Origin: QPIN01 sp964472945
GTDB taxonomy: Bacteria > Pseudomonadota > Gammaproteobacteria > Methylococcales > Methylomonadaceae
Length of the DNA: 16,998 nucleotides
Assembly: GCA_964472945.1 (NCBI GenBank)
Contig: CAYYNM010000045.1
Span: 1-16,998, forward strand
Reading direction: 5' to 3'
Shown here piece by piece: positions 1 to 7,350 of the stretch; the first letter of the stretch is position 1, and every line of letters starts with the position of its first letter. The notes beneath the pieces were generated by a model. That model ran no database searches. It was not told the DNA's origin and worked only from the letters and a program-made list of their open reading frames with translations. The position numbers and the translations under genes were made by a program.

Positions 1-37
1 CCTGCAAAATTTGTATAAAGCATACTTTTTTTGCAGG
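1..37. repeat. Imperfect hairpin at window edge
   Basis: A perfect 9-bp inverted repeat (CCTGCAAAA at 1-9, TTTTGCAGG at 29-37) encloses a second short one (GTAT 13-16, ATAC 22-25), so the whole segment can fold as one hairpin with an internal loop. It may extend left of the window. It could be the terminator of an upstream gene, but no T-run follows on the + strand, so a palindromic intergenic repeat is equally possible. Confidence 0.4.
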
Positions 38-79
38 GTCAGGCTGTTTTCATCACTAAATCTTCTCATTATTTATCTC

Positions 80-107
80 TATTATATTGTTATTAAACAA
101 TATAATA
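80..107. promoter_or_regulatory. 12-bp perfect palindrome upstream of the glycosyltransferase
   Basis: TATTATATTGTT (80-91), a 4-base ATTA spacer, then the exact reverse complement (96-107). It lies 56 bp before the ATG at 164. A perfect AT-only dyad in this position suits the operator of a dimeric regulator. It is a poor terminator because the stem has almost no G+C and no uniform T-tract follows. No regulator is encoded nearby, so the function is inferred from position only. Confidence 0.35.
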
Positions 108-163
108 TTTATTGGCATGTTATTTGTTAGTAACCAAGTCTACAAGACAAAAAGGTTACAGCC

Positions 164-850
164 ATGCTAGAAACACTATCCCTTAAATTATTTTATTATC
201 TTCAATTATTATTAGGTTTTACTTACTACTACCCTCTCTATATGGCTTACTTATGGATGCTGGGAGCAATCTTTTTTTATTTTCGATATGAATTTCGACG
301 TAAAAATTTACCGGTTATAAATCATCAGCCTCGCGTCAGTATTGTTGTTCCTTGTTTTAATGAGGAAAGCAATGCGGTTGAAGTAATCAGTCATTTATTT
401 TCTTTAAATTATAGTAATTACGAAATTATTGCAGTGAATGACGGCAGTACAGATAATACTAAAGAAATTCTGGAGCAATTGTCTGTTCAAGATAGTCGTC
501 TACGGGTAATTCATCATGCCGAAAATCAGGGTAAGGCAGTTGCTTTAAATACAGCAGCTCAATTAGCAACAGGAGAATATATTATTGGTATTGATGGGGA
601 TGCCTTGCTGGATACCAATGCAATCACTTGGTTTATACATCATTTCAATTCCAACAAAAAAATAGGAGCAGTTACCGGCAACCCACGTATCCGCACTCGT
701 TCTACCCTATTGGACCGTTTACAAGTAGGTGAATTTTCATCTTTAGTCGGTCTAATCAAACGAGCCCAAAAAACTTTTTATGCTTCACCTTTTTTAAGGA
801 AGGTATTCGCCATCTATACGCGGAAATGCTCCACCATTAACAAGAAGTAA
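164..850 (+). pseudogene. Truncated PgaC/IcaA-like family 2 glycosyltransferase
   Basis: Intact PgaC/IcaA enzymes are inner-membrane processive glycosyltransferases of about 410-450 residues that polymerise beta-1,6-N-acetylglucosamine from UDP-GlcNAc. This frame gives 228 residues. It shows N-terminal membrane segments (about 10-42), the GT2 start VSIVVPCFNEE (58-68), NDGSTD (92-97), IDGDALLD with a DxD-type metal site (143-150), and TGNPRIRTRS (171-180), a stretch strongly shared with PgaC. Similarity stops after LIKRAQ (197-202, about base 769). The last 26 residues look unrelated. The acceptor-side acidic motif, the QxxRW motif and the C-terminal membrane helices are all missing, so polymerisation is not expected. 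A purine-rich AAAAAGG lies about 9 bases before the ATG. I call it a pseudogene from internal deletion or frameshift. An assembly error is possible. Confidence 0.75.
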
Positions 851-984
851 CAATACTTCGCAGGTTACGTTATAATGCGTGGTTATATTTACCACTTATT
901 GATTTTAATGTATTATTACCTCTGTCCTTGCTTAAAAATAATTTAACTTTTTTCCAGAAATCCTTTAAACCCAACCCACCATAA
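770..984 (+). pseudogene. Out-of-frame remnant after the broken glycosyltransferase
   Basis: One frame left of the glycosyltransferase frame reads protein-like sequence containing FKEGIRHLYAEMLHH. It hits a TAA at 838-840 and continues as RRLRYNAWLYLPLIDFN and a hydrophobic stretch until the TAA at 982-984, five bases before the DUF4956 start. The strip is too short to hold the missing half of the glycosyltransferase. It may be the 3' end of that gene or of another gene fused by deletion. I cannot assign its family. Confidence 0.35.
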
Positions 985-989
985 CATTT

Positions 990-1673
990 ATGTTCAATGC
1001 CATTACAGTACAAACGGCCACTGAGACTGAAAGTATATATATTCTAATTTTCACTATCTTACTGGCTTTTGTTCTCTCAACCTTAATTGCCTTTGTTTAT
1101 CAAAAAACTTTTCGCGGTTTATCTTATTCACGCAATTACGTGCAATCAATCGTACTTATTTCAATTATCTCAGCAGTTGTTATTCAATCTGTAGGCGATA
1201 GTTTATCCCGGGGTATTGGTATTATGGCGGCAATGTCTATTATTCGCTTTAGAACCAACTTTAAAGACCCTCGCGACACCTTATTTCTTTTTGCTTCGCT
1301 GACTGCTGGCATTTCTTGCGGAGCCTACGCCTTCCCTGTCGCTATTATTGGTACTTTAGGGTTTTCTATCGCCACCATTATTTTATATTACTCCCCGTTG
1401 GGGCCTAACAGCTATTTTGACGGTATGCTTCGATTCAGTTTGGTAGCCAATACTAAACAGCAAAAACAGTTAGAACAATTGATGAACGACTACTGTAAGT
1501 CATTTGCATTAGTTACTTTACGCGAAATTTCTCAAGGACACCGTTTAGACTATGCATACCACATTAAAATTCGTAAAAATAAAACACATGAAGGATTTAT
1601 GTCAGCTTTAACATCAATCAACGACCTGCAAGGTTTAAGTTTGATGATGCAAGAATCAACTGTAGACATCTAA
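990..1673 (+). CDS. DUF4956 family integral membrane protein
   Basis: This 227-residue inner-membrane protein has about four predicted helices (roughly residues 15-37, 50-70, 98-116 and 117-135) followed by a soluble C-terminal domain of about 85 residues. The segment RFRTNFKDPRDT (86-97), just before the third helix, is the family hallmark. The biochemical role of DUF4956 is unknown to me, but the family is repeatedly found beside VTC-domain polyphosphate-polymerase genes, as it is here three genes downstream. The start has no convincing Shine-Dalgarno sequence. It lies 5 bases after a stop of the preceding remnant frame, so translation may once have been coupled. The gap to the next gene is 13 bp, which indicates an operon. 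Family assignment is secure; function is not. Confidence 0.88.
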   Translation: MFNAITVQTATETESIYILIFTILLAFVLSTLIAFVYQKTFRGLSYSRNYVQSIVLISIISAVVIQSVGDSLSRGIGIMAAMSIIRFRTNFKDPRDTLFLFASLTAGISCGAYAFPVAIIGTLGFSIATIILYYSPLGPNSYFDGMLRFSLVANTKQQKQLEQLMNDYCKSFALVTLREISQGHRLDYAYHIKIRKNKTHEGFMSALTSINDLQGLSLMMQESTVDI

Positions 1674-1686
1674 CAACAGGACTCTA

Positions 1687-3642
1687 ATGAATAAAATAAT
1701 CTTACCCTTTTGTTTAACTCTTGCCTTACTAGGTATTTTTTTATTATCCGACTCATTTTCAGACAAGTCCTTGCATTTTTTTGGTATTGCCGGTCAGCGA
1801 GAACAATCTATTAGCTTTCAGTACCCTGTCGAAATTGTTCAGGTTTTCGGTGTGGATGGAAAAGAAGTTACTCAAGGCGAACCGATGCTAGAAGTAAGGC
1901 GGCAAGACCTTAATACTGATAGAACCGCTTTAGAACAAGAAATAAGACGTTATGAATTACAAAAACAAGAAACACATAACACTATTACCAGTCAACTTGT
2001 CAGCTTAAAAGCAAAAAAACAAGCTGTTAGTGCTGATATGGATTATCAAATTCATGTGCTTGAACTAAGACTGAGAATCAATGCTAATATGATGGATAGC
2101 ATAAGCGAAGGTAATCCAAGTAAAAACATTATTTCTAACAATAATGAGTTGCAAGATTTAAAAAGAAAACGCCATTATTTAGTACAAGCCATACAGGCTG
2201 AAATCAATAATTTAGAAGAGCAACATAATTCAACTATTCGCCCGATTGATGCCCAACTAGCAGAACTACAGCATAGAAAAGAGGAGCTATACCAACAAAA
2301 TATTAGCTTAAAAGTAAGTGCTTTATTTAATGGCCGTATCGGAAGCGTCAATTTTAAAGCAGGTGAATTAGTACCTCCCTTTCAGTCTATTATGAGTGTG
2401 CATAGCCTTATCCCTCGTTATATTAAAGGGTATATTCATGAAAATATTCTTAATGATGTAAAAGTAGACCAAACAGTAGCCGTCAGATCTTTAGCTTTTA
2501 ATAAAGGTGAGAAACCACTGAAAGGTATTGTTGAAAGTATGGGTAACCGAATTGTTGAATACCCTGAAAGGCTTAAAAAAAATCCTCTAGTTCCTGCTTG
2601 GGGACGTGAAGTTATTGTCCGGTTAAATGATCCTCATAATTCATTATTATTTGGAGAAAAGGTTGAGGTCCTTTTAAATAGACCAGAACAAACCTCTCAA
2701 GGACTCAGTTTAATGAAAAATGCTAATGCCTCCACTGAAAACATAGCTATAACTAACGTAGTACAAGATATTACTTCAAGTACAAAAACAATAAAAGCGA
2801 AGAGAATTGAGGCGTCTGGAATTTTATGGCAAGCAAAGCAGTCTCATTTTCTGCTGATAAGTGACGAACAATACCATGACCTGTCAACTGTCTTTATTAT
2901 GAATGATAAAAGGACTATTTCATCACGCTTAAATATGCAACAACAATCAGTTGATGACCTGGAAAGTATCAGTAGCGATGGAGATTACACTTATATTCTA
3001 AGCTCTTTATCTTATACAAAAAAAGATAAGTTAAAAGCTAAACGTAAAAAATTGATACGTTTTAAATATCAAAACAGCAGTGTAACAGAGCAACAAGAAA
3101 TTGATTTATATAAAACGTTAAAAAAAATAAAAGACCAACAAGCCCAAACCAAATTATCTTTATTTCTAGAGCAAGCTATTGATAGCCATAGCATAGATAT
3201 AGAATCACATTTTGTAAAAAATAATCAGCTATATCTAGGCTTTAAATCACCTTTTGAAGGTAATATAAAAGCTATTATTATAAGAATAAACAATTTGTCC
3301 TCTTTGTTTAATGGTTCTACTCCAAAAGCTGAAATATGGAAAACTATTAACCTCCCAGATCCAGAAACGGGTGAACCCATGCAGCTTTCAGATATGCTTT
3401 TAATTGACAAGCATTTATTTCTGTTAAGTGTTTCTCGCTCATCATCAAAAAATAGCATGCTTTGGCACTACCGAGTAGATCTAGACACACTTGAAGGACT
3501 TAAACAATTTCCTGGATTGAAAGCTGAAGGCATTACTTACCAGGCAGAAAAATCATTATTTACCATAGTCTTTGATGAAGGAAGTAAAACGGCTTCCAAA
3601 TACCTATCTTTTGTATATTCAATACCCAGGCATAATCAATGA
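1687..3642 (+). CDS. HlyD-type membrane-fusion protein fused to DUF3616-like propeller domain
   Basis: The protein has 651 residues. An N-terminal membrane anchor (about 4-20) is followed by a half lipoyl/barrel-sandwich domain (about 40-72), a long charged helical hairpin (about 75-205), the second lipoyl half (ALFNGRIGSVNFKAGELV, 212-229) and a beta-barrel region to about 332. That is the HlyD/EmrA periplasmic adaptor plan. Normal adaptors end here. This one adds about 300 residues with marks of the DUF3616/SdiA-regulated phytase-like propeller family: EASGILW (375-381), DDLESISSDGDYTYILSS (423-440), IDIESHF then LYLGFKSP (503-522), KAEGITY (612-618) and FDEG (629-632). The gene has a good Shine-Dalgarno (ACAGGA) and shares ATGA with the downstream TolC-like gene, its likely outer-membrane partner. 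The extra domain might bind or cleave a phosphate-rich or ester-linked substrate, which is inference. The adaptor call is firm, the propeller call moderate. Confidence 0.82.
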   Translation: MNKIILPFCLTLALLGIFLLSDSFSDKSLHFFGIAGQREQSISFQYPVEIVQVFGVDGKEVTQGEPMLEVRRQDLNTDRTALEQEIRRYELQKQETHNTITSQLVSLKAKKQAVSADMDYQIHVLELRLRINANMMDSISEGNPSKNIISNNNELQDLKRKRHYLVQAIQAEINNLEEQHNSTIRPIDAQLAELQHRKEELYQQNISLKVSALFNGRIGSVNFKAGELVPPFQSIMSVHSLIPRYIKGYIHENILNDVKVDQTVAVRSLAFNKGEKPLKGIVESMGNRIVEYPERLKKNPLVPAWGREVIVRLNDPHNSLLFGEKVEVLLNRPEQTSQGLSLMKNANASTENIAITNVVQDITSSTKTIKAKRIEASGILWQAKQSHFLLISDEQYHDLSTVFIMNDKRTISSRLNMQQQSVDDLESISSDGDYTYILSSLSYTKKDKLKAKRKKLIRFKYQNSSVTEQQEIDLYKTLKKIKDQQAQTKLSLFLEQAIDSHSIDIESHFVKNNQLYLGFKSPFEGNIKAIIIRINNLSSLFNGSTPKAEIWKTINLPDPETGEPMQLSDMLLIDKHLFLLSVSRSSSKNSMLWHYRVDLDTLEGLKQFPGLKAEGITYQAEKSLFTIVFDEGSKTASKYLSFVYSIPRHNQ

Positions 3643-4874
3643 AAATCATTATATTTATTAGTTTTCTAGCATTGCCCTACCCTATTTTTGCCAACCCAAC
3701 CCGGTCAATCAATGATTTTTTATTAGCGGCTGAATCAGAACTTAATACACCATTCAATAAAGCAAGTTCTGAAGAGATGACCTTACTAACATCTTGGGTG
3801 GAGAATGCACAAATTAGAGTTAATACGGCAGCCTCACAAAACCTTACTTTCAATAATAATGCGCAATCCTACGAGCTAAGAGTAAAACCCAAAGCTTGGG
3901 GACAAAGGGACTTGGAAAACAATATTTTAAGGCTTCGGTTAGCCCAACAGAATAATATTTACCACACAACATTAAATGCTGCTTTACAAAAACGCTATTT
4001 AATCCTGCTTGATTATCTAGGCCAACGAAACAGAATCCATAATTTGCTTAAATCATCAAAATTATTACGCCAGGAGATTAAGCTACTTCAAAACCAATTA
4101 CTGAGTGACAACTTTAAAGCAGAAAAGCTATTAGATGCAGAGGATATGCTACAACAATCAAAAAGTATGGCTGATTTAAATTTAAAACGCTTAAATGTTC
4201 TTCAGGCTCAATTGGGGCTGCCGCTTGATAATGCTGATGATCTGTTAAATAGTAATACTAATTGGTTAATATCGCTTACCGATATTAACCATACTATTTC
4301 AACCGCTAACAACGCTCATCAATCTTCACCTGACATTGTTGATTCACAATTAAAGCTAGAAATAACTCGAACCAAGATTAAAAAGGTAAAAACCGAACAG
4401 CAATTGGGCATTAATTTAATGAAATTTGCTTATAATGATCGTAAAAATGATGATATGGAGTTTCAAGTGGGTATTAATATTCCCCTGGGAAACCAGTTTA
4501 ATACTGCAGAGTCACATCATGATCTATATACAGCAAAATCAGAATTAAACAGTAACCTTAACAATATAAAACAGGCATTGGCAACAATACGAAATAAACT
4601 AAATTGGTTAGTGCAAGAACAAGAAATTGTACTCTCACAAATAAAACGCATACAAAATCATTTACAAAAAGATTATGCAAAATCCAACCCTTTGCTAACA
4701 ATTAGCTTACATAAAGAATTATTGGCTTACCATAAAAAAGAATCTGACATTAATCAAAAAGCCCTAGCTTACTACATCAATTTTTTAGCTTTGTCCGGTC
4801 AATTAGCTCAACAACCTTTAAAAAACTGGATTCAACAAGGAACACCTGAGTTACTAACCAGAAGGAGTCATTAA
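3639..4874 (+). CDS. Small TolC-like outer-membrane efflux protein
   Basis: This is a 411-residue secreted protein with a cleavable signal peptide (MKIIIFISFLALPYPIFA, then NPT). Its two long amphipathic helical blocks are about residues 90-190 and 230-370. The motif QAQLGLP near residue 190 and the strand-like GINIPLG near residue 280 recall the outer membrane efflux (OEP) repeat. It is shorter and more divergent than typical TolC proteins of about 430-490 residues. Its start overlaps the stop of the HlyD-like gene (ATGA), implying translational coupling and a shared complex: inner-membrane protein, adaptor and outer-membrane channel. One base separates its stop from the VTC gene start, and its own 3' end supplies the GAAGGAG ribosome-binding site for that gene. 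Confidence 0.75.
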   Translation: MKIIIFISFLALPYPIFANPTRSINDFLLAAESELNTPFNKASSEEMTLLTSWVENAQIRVNTAASQNLTFNNNAQSYELRVKPKAWGQRDLENNILRLRLAQQNNIYHTTLNAALQKRYLILLDYLGQRNRIHNLLKSSKLLRQEIKLLQNQLLSDNFKAEKLLDAEDMLQQSKSMADLNLKRLNVLQAQLGLPLDNADDLLNSNTNWLISLTDINHTISTANNAHQSSPDIVDSQLKLEITRTKIKKVKTEQQLGINLMKFAYNDRKNDDMEFQVGINIPLGNQFNTAESHHDLYTAKSELNSNLNNIKQALATIRNKLNWLVQEQEIVLSQIKRIQNHLQKDYAKSNPLLTISLHKELLAYHKKESDINQKALAYYINFLALSGQLAQQPLKNWIQQGTPELLTRRSH

Positions 4875-4875
4875 T

Positions 4876-5709
4876 ATGACAGTTATCCATAGCCTACCTC
4901 CAGTATTAGAACGTTATGAGCTTAAATATCTAATCCCTTGGTCTTATGTAGAACCCATTACTGATTTTCTCAGCCTCTACTGTTCACTTGACTACTATTC
5001 TGAACTTGCCGCTGACGATAACTATTTTTACAAAGTTAGTAGTTTATACCTTGATACACCAGGCTATGAATTTTATAAACAGCGAATAGAAGGAAAAGCC
5101 ATTCGTTTTAATATGCGCGCTCGTGCTTATGGTGATGGCACTAAGGCACCCTACTTTTTAGAAGTTAAAAACCGTGTTGGCATTTCAGGCGTTGTTAAAA
5201 AATACCGCGCCACAGCAGAAGAGCACCAATGGCCCCATATTTTAACCGACCCGAGTTTTAGAGCACCCGAATCCGATGCCAGTGCAGAAAAAGCAAATAA
5301 GGAATTATTTTTAAGGTTGGCCATCAGTTACGCCATTGAACCTAAAATACTTACTAAATACCAAAGAAGAGCTTTTTTCTCAACCGTGGATAAATACGCT
5401 AGAGTCACCATGGATGCCAATATGCAATATCGTCCGGAATATAATTACTCCGTTTGCTCTAATCATGGCATGATCAATTACGACAATGAAACTATCTATG
5501 CAAACAATACCAGAAGTGAGGGCAGTGTAGTTTTAGAATTAAAATGTGATGTTGCTGAAGTTCCATACTGGATGCTTGATTTAATCAGGCTGTTCAATTT
5601 ACAACAAGTAGGCTTCTCAAAATATGTAAGCAGTACATTGGTCTCTAATTATGATAATGGTGACTGGTATATGCCTCGCGACAGAGAACCTTGTGCTGCA
5701 TTTTTATAA
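4876..5709 (+). CDS. VTC-domain polyphosphate polymerase-like protein
   Basis: This 277-residue protein consists of a single VTC domain. In yeast Vtc4 this tunnel-fold domain makes polyphosphate from ATP. The recognisable active-site set is present: YELKY (14-18), the paired arginines of MRARAYG (R81, R83), the ExK of FLEVK (E96, K98), basic KK before YR (108-109), YQRR (162-165), R176, the metal-site ELK (E221, K223) and the late lysine of FSKY (K249). It has no signal peptide or membrane helix, so catalysis should be cytosolic, probably at the membrane through the DUF4956 protein. There is a strong ribosome-binding site (GAAGGAG) in the end of the previous gene. It is the last gene of the operon and converges on the PEP-CTERM-like gene. 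Polyphosphate is the expected product by family, but bacterial members are little characterised, so another triphosphate-dependent product is possible. Confidence 0.88.
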   Translation: MTVIHSLPPVLERYELKYLIPWSYVEPITDFLSLYCSLDYYSELAADDNYFYKVSSLYLDTPGYEFYKQRIEGKAIRFNMRARAYGDGTKAPYFLEVKNRVGISGVVKKYRATAEEHQWPHILTDPSFRAPESDASAEKANKELFLRLAISYAIEPKILTKYQRRAFFSTVDKYARVTMDANMQYRPEYNYSVCSNHGMINYDNETIYANNTRSEGSVVLELKCDVAEVPYWMLDLIRLFNLQQVGFSKYVSSTLVSNYDNGDWYMPRDREPCAAFL

Positions 5710-5728
5710 GAAAATTAATTACCTTGTG

Positions 5729-6195
5729 TTAAGCAAAAGACTCCAACCCACTGTTTTTTTTGTTATAAAGGCGGATAAAGGCTAACCCACTCAATAACAG
5801 CCAGCCAGCCGATAGAATTGGTACTGGTGCAACAGTTGTTGCTTTTCCCCTGATAGCTGTATCAGCATGAAAAATATATGTTTCGTCANNNNNNNNNNNN
5901 NNNNNNNNNNNNNNNNNNNNNNNNNNNNNNNNNNNNNNNNNNNNNNNNNNNNNNNNNNNNNNNNNNNNNNNNNNNNNNNNNNNNNNNNACCTTCAACAGA
6001 AGTCGAGTCTTGAATCCCAAAACCACCTGAGATTGACAACCCTAAAAGATCCCCTGGATTCGTATTATTGGTAATGTTTTCAATTCTAAATGTAATAGAT
6101 GAAGACGATGAAAAAGCACTTATTCCATGTGCTGATTGAATTCCGAGTATTGAAAGTAGAATGCTCAAAATAAGGGGTATTCTTAAAGTTGTCAT
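5729..6195 (-). CDS. PEP-CTERM-like secreted protein, interrupted by scaffold gap
   Basis: Read on the minus strand from ATG 6195-6193, the protein begins with a signal peptide (MTTLRIPLILSILLSILG to SAHG) and a serine-rich mature start, then enters the Ns. Beyond the gap, a different frame (5887 down to the TAA at 5731-5729) reads VAPVP, then AGWLLLSGLAFIRLYNKKN. That is a VPxP motif, a hydrophobic helix and a basic tail, the plan of a PEP-CTERM/VPxP sorting signal processed by exosortase. The placeholder length puts the two parts out of frame, so they are one gene only if the true gap differs from 100. Such proteins are exported and attached to the outer surface, often in exopolysaccharide-producing bacteria, which fits the neighbouring glycosyltransferase remnant. 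The mature function is unknown, and the promoter is unclear. Confidence 0.65.
5889..5988. other. Assembly gap of 100 Ns
   Basis: Exactly 100 consecutive Ns form a conventional scaffold placeholder, not a measured length. It falls inside the PEP-CTERM-like gene. If both flanks belong to one intact gene, the real gap length must leave remainder 2 when divided by 3. Confidence 0.95.
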
Positions 6196-6503
6196 AAGTT
6201 TTTTAATCTTTCTGAAGTTTGTAGCTTAAAAGTTGATAACGTATAGTTTAAATAGCGATTAGAGTACTCACATAAAAAATATTTTACAAGTTTTATACAT
6301 TTTTTTTAGCACCTGCTCTCGTGTGCGCTATAAAAAGGAACGAGGTCAAAACAATGGTAGAGTCATATTATGGTCCCCCCATTTTAAAAAATGGCTTCAA
6401 AAGAGCCCTATCAAATACAAATAATGCAATGGATGTAGAAGCGTACTCCCACCCTACAATATGTGCGTTGTACCAAAGAGGCTATCCGAGAATAAAGAAC
6501 CTG
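6196..6503. other. Gene-poor intergenic region
   Basis: These 308 bp lie upstream of the PEP-CTERM-like gene and downstream of the aldolase gene, both on the minus strand. I see no convincing RNA, terminator or promoter. A short open frame on the + strand (ATG at 6354, preceded by CGAGG) would encode 88 residues, but it runs antisense into the aldolase gene and resembles no family I know. A weak hairpin (CCATTT/AAATGG) sits at 6379-6394. The segment 6200-6300 is very AT-rich and probably contains the minus-strand promoter of the PEP-CTERM-like gene. Confidence 0.5.
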
Positions 6504-7175
6504 CTAGCTCTCAAAAGAAAGCATGGTTCCAAAGGTCTCTCTCCAGTCTTGATTAAATTTATCAACTGCAGGGTCAACCGCCGGATGGCTAATCATTTGC
6601 ATCGCCACATCAATCGGTAAAGTGATAGCTTCTACCCCTAACTTCATGACTTCTATCACTTGCATTGTATTTTTAAAACTGGCGGGTAACAGTTTACAAT
6701 TTAAGCCATTTGTAGTGAGTAATTGCTGTAAATCTGCAACGACAGCAATACCATCAGCCCCCATGGTATCCATTCTATTTATATAAGGTGCTAAATAATC
6801 TGCACCACACAATGCGGCAAGAATCCCTTGCTGACTACTATAAATAGCAGTGGCCAATACTTGTATTCCACGTTTTTTTACTCTTTTAATGGCAGCCAAT
6901 CCAATTTCAGTCGCTGGAATTTTAACCACCATATCAAAAGGTAATTTATCAATCTCTATTGCTTCATCCACTATCTCATCAACAGTTTGGCTCACCACTT
7001 GAACATGGAACCGCGAATCATCAATAATTGTTGCTATTTCAGAGAGTGCTTGTGTAACCCCCATATCTGCATTAGCAAGAATTGATGGATTTGTCGTCAC
7101 ACCTTTTATCGGTAGACAGGCGTGCAGCCGTCTAATCTGTGTAATATCAACAGAATCTAAATATAATTCAATCAT
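6504..7175 (-). CDS. fsa: Fructose-6-phosphate aldolase (FSA/TalC family)
   Basis: This 223-residue (beta/alpha)8-barrel enzyme matches the length of E. coli FsaA (220). FSA enzymes reversibly cleave fructose 6-phosphate to dihydroxyacetone and glyceraldehyde 3-phosphate through a Schiff-base lysine. Visible motifs are MIELYLD at the N-terminus, GVTTNPS (25-31), VQVVS with the FSA-type glutamine near 59, VVKIP with the catalytic lysine at 85, YINRMD with the tyrosine that in FSA replaces the phenylalanine of true transaldolases, LPASFK, and HPAVD near the C-terminus. The ATG at 7175 is chosen because it gives the family N-terminus. In-frame ATGs at 7196 and 7235 add residues, and the outermost lies within a REP-like palindrome. 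No strong Shine-Dalgarno precedes any of these starts. It transcribes away from the cyclic-di-GMP genes. It is a free-standing central-carbon gene with no evident link to its neighbours. Confidence 0.85.
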   Translation of the reverse strand: MIELYLDSVDITQIRRLHACLPIKGVTTNPSILANADMGVTQALSEIATIIDDSRFHVQVVSQTVDEIVDEAIEIDKLPFDMVVKIPATEIGLAAIKRVKKRGIQVLATAIYSSQQGILAALCGADYLAPYINRMDTMGADGIAVVADLQQLLTTNGLNCKLLPASFKNTMQVIEVMKLGVEAITLPIDVAMQMISHPAVDPAVDKFNQDWRETFGTMLSFES

Positions 7176-7213
7176 TTTATTTTTTATTGTTATCATTATA
7201 GGTTCTTGTATCT

Positions 7214-7245
7214 GAGACAAGACAAGACAAGACATGCCTTGTCTC
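7214..7245. repeat. REP-like palindrome with GACAA tandem copies
   Basis: GACAA occurs three times in a row (7216-7230 region, frame GACAA) and runs into an 18-bp near-palindrome, GACAAGACATGCCTTGTC (7226-7243, one mismatched pair). An outer arm pair GAGACAAG (7214-7221) and CTTGTCTC (7238-7245) offers an alternative fold. The intergenic location and shape resemble dispersed REP-type elements. It overlaps the outermost possible start codon of the aldolase gene, which argues against that start. Confidence 0.55.
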
Positions 7246-7350
7246 TACACCTTTAATTGTAATTAAAAACTGATTTTTTTGCTACAAATAATAGGCTCTA
7301 ACTGGTAAAGTAAACCTATCTATTTACTTAAAGGTTTTAAAACTAGCTGA

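Noticed and set aside
80..107. Rho-independent terminator
   Set aside because: The stem contains only one G or C per arm and is not followed by a continuous T-run, so a stable terminator hairpin is unlikely.
3225..3458. Minus-strand frame of 77 codons
   Set aside because: It lies wholly antisense within the well-supported propeller domain of the adaptor gene and has no recognisable motif.
6321..6620. Possible 99-residue (or 88-residue) + strand protein
   Set aside because: More than a third of it is antisense to the conserved end of the aldolase gene. The rest shows no family motif, signal peptide or membrane segment, so it is most likely a chance frame.
6504..7175. Transaldolase rather than fructose-6-phosphate aldolase
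   Set aside because: The tyrosine in APYINRMD and the glutamine near 59 match FSA. Transaldolases carry phenylalanine at the tyrosine position. The distinction rests on few residues.
7176..7235. Longer N-terminus for the aldolase (start at 7235)
   Set aside because: The added residues are partly translated from the REP-like palindrome and have no counterpart in FSA proteins, which begin at the MIELYLD-type sequence.
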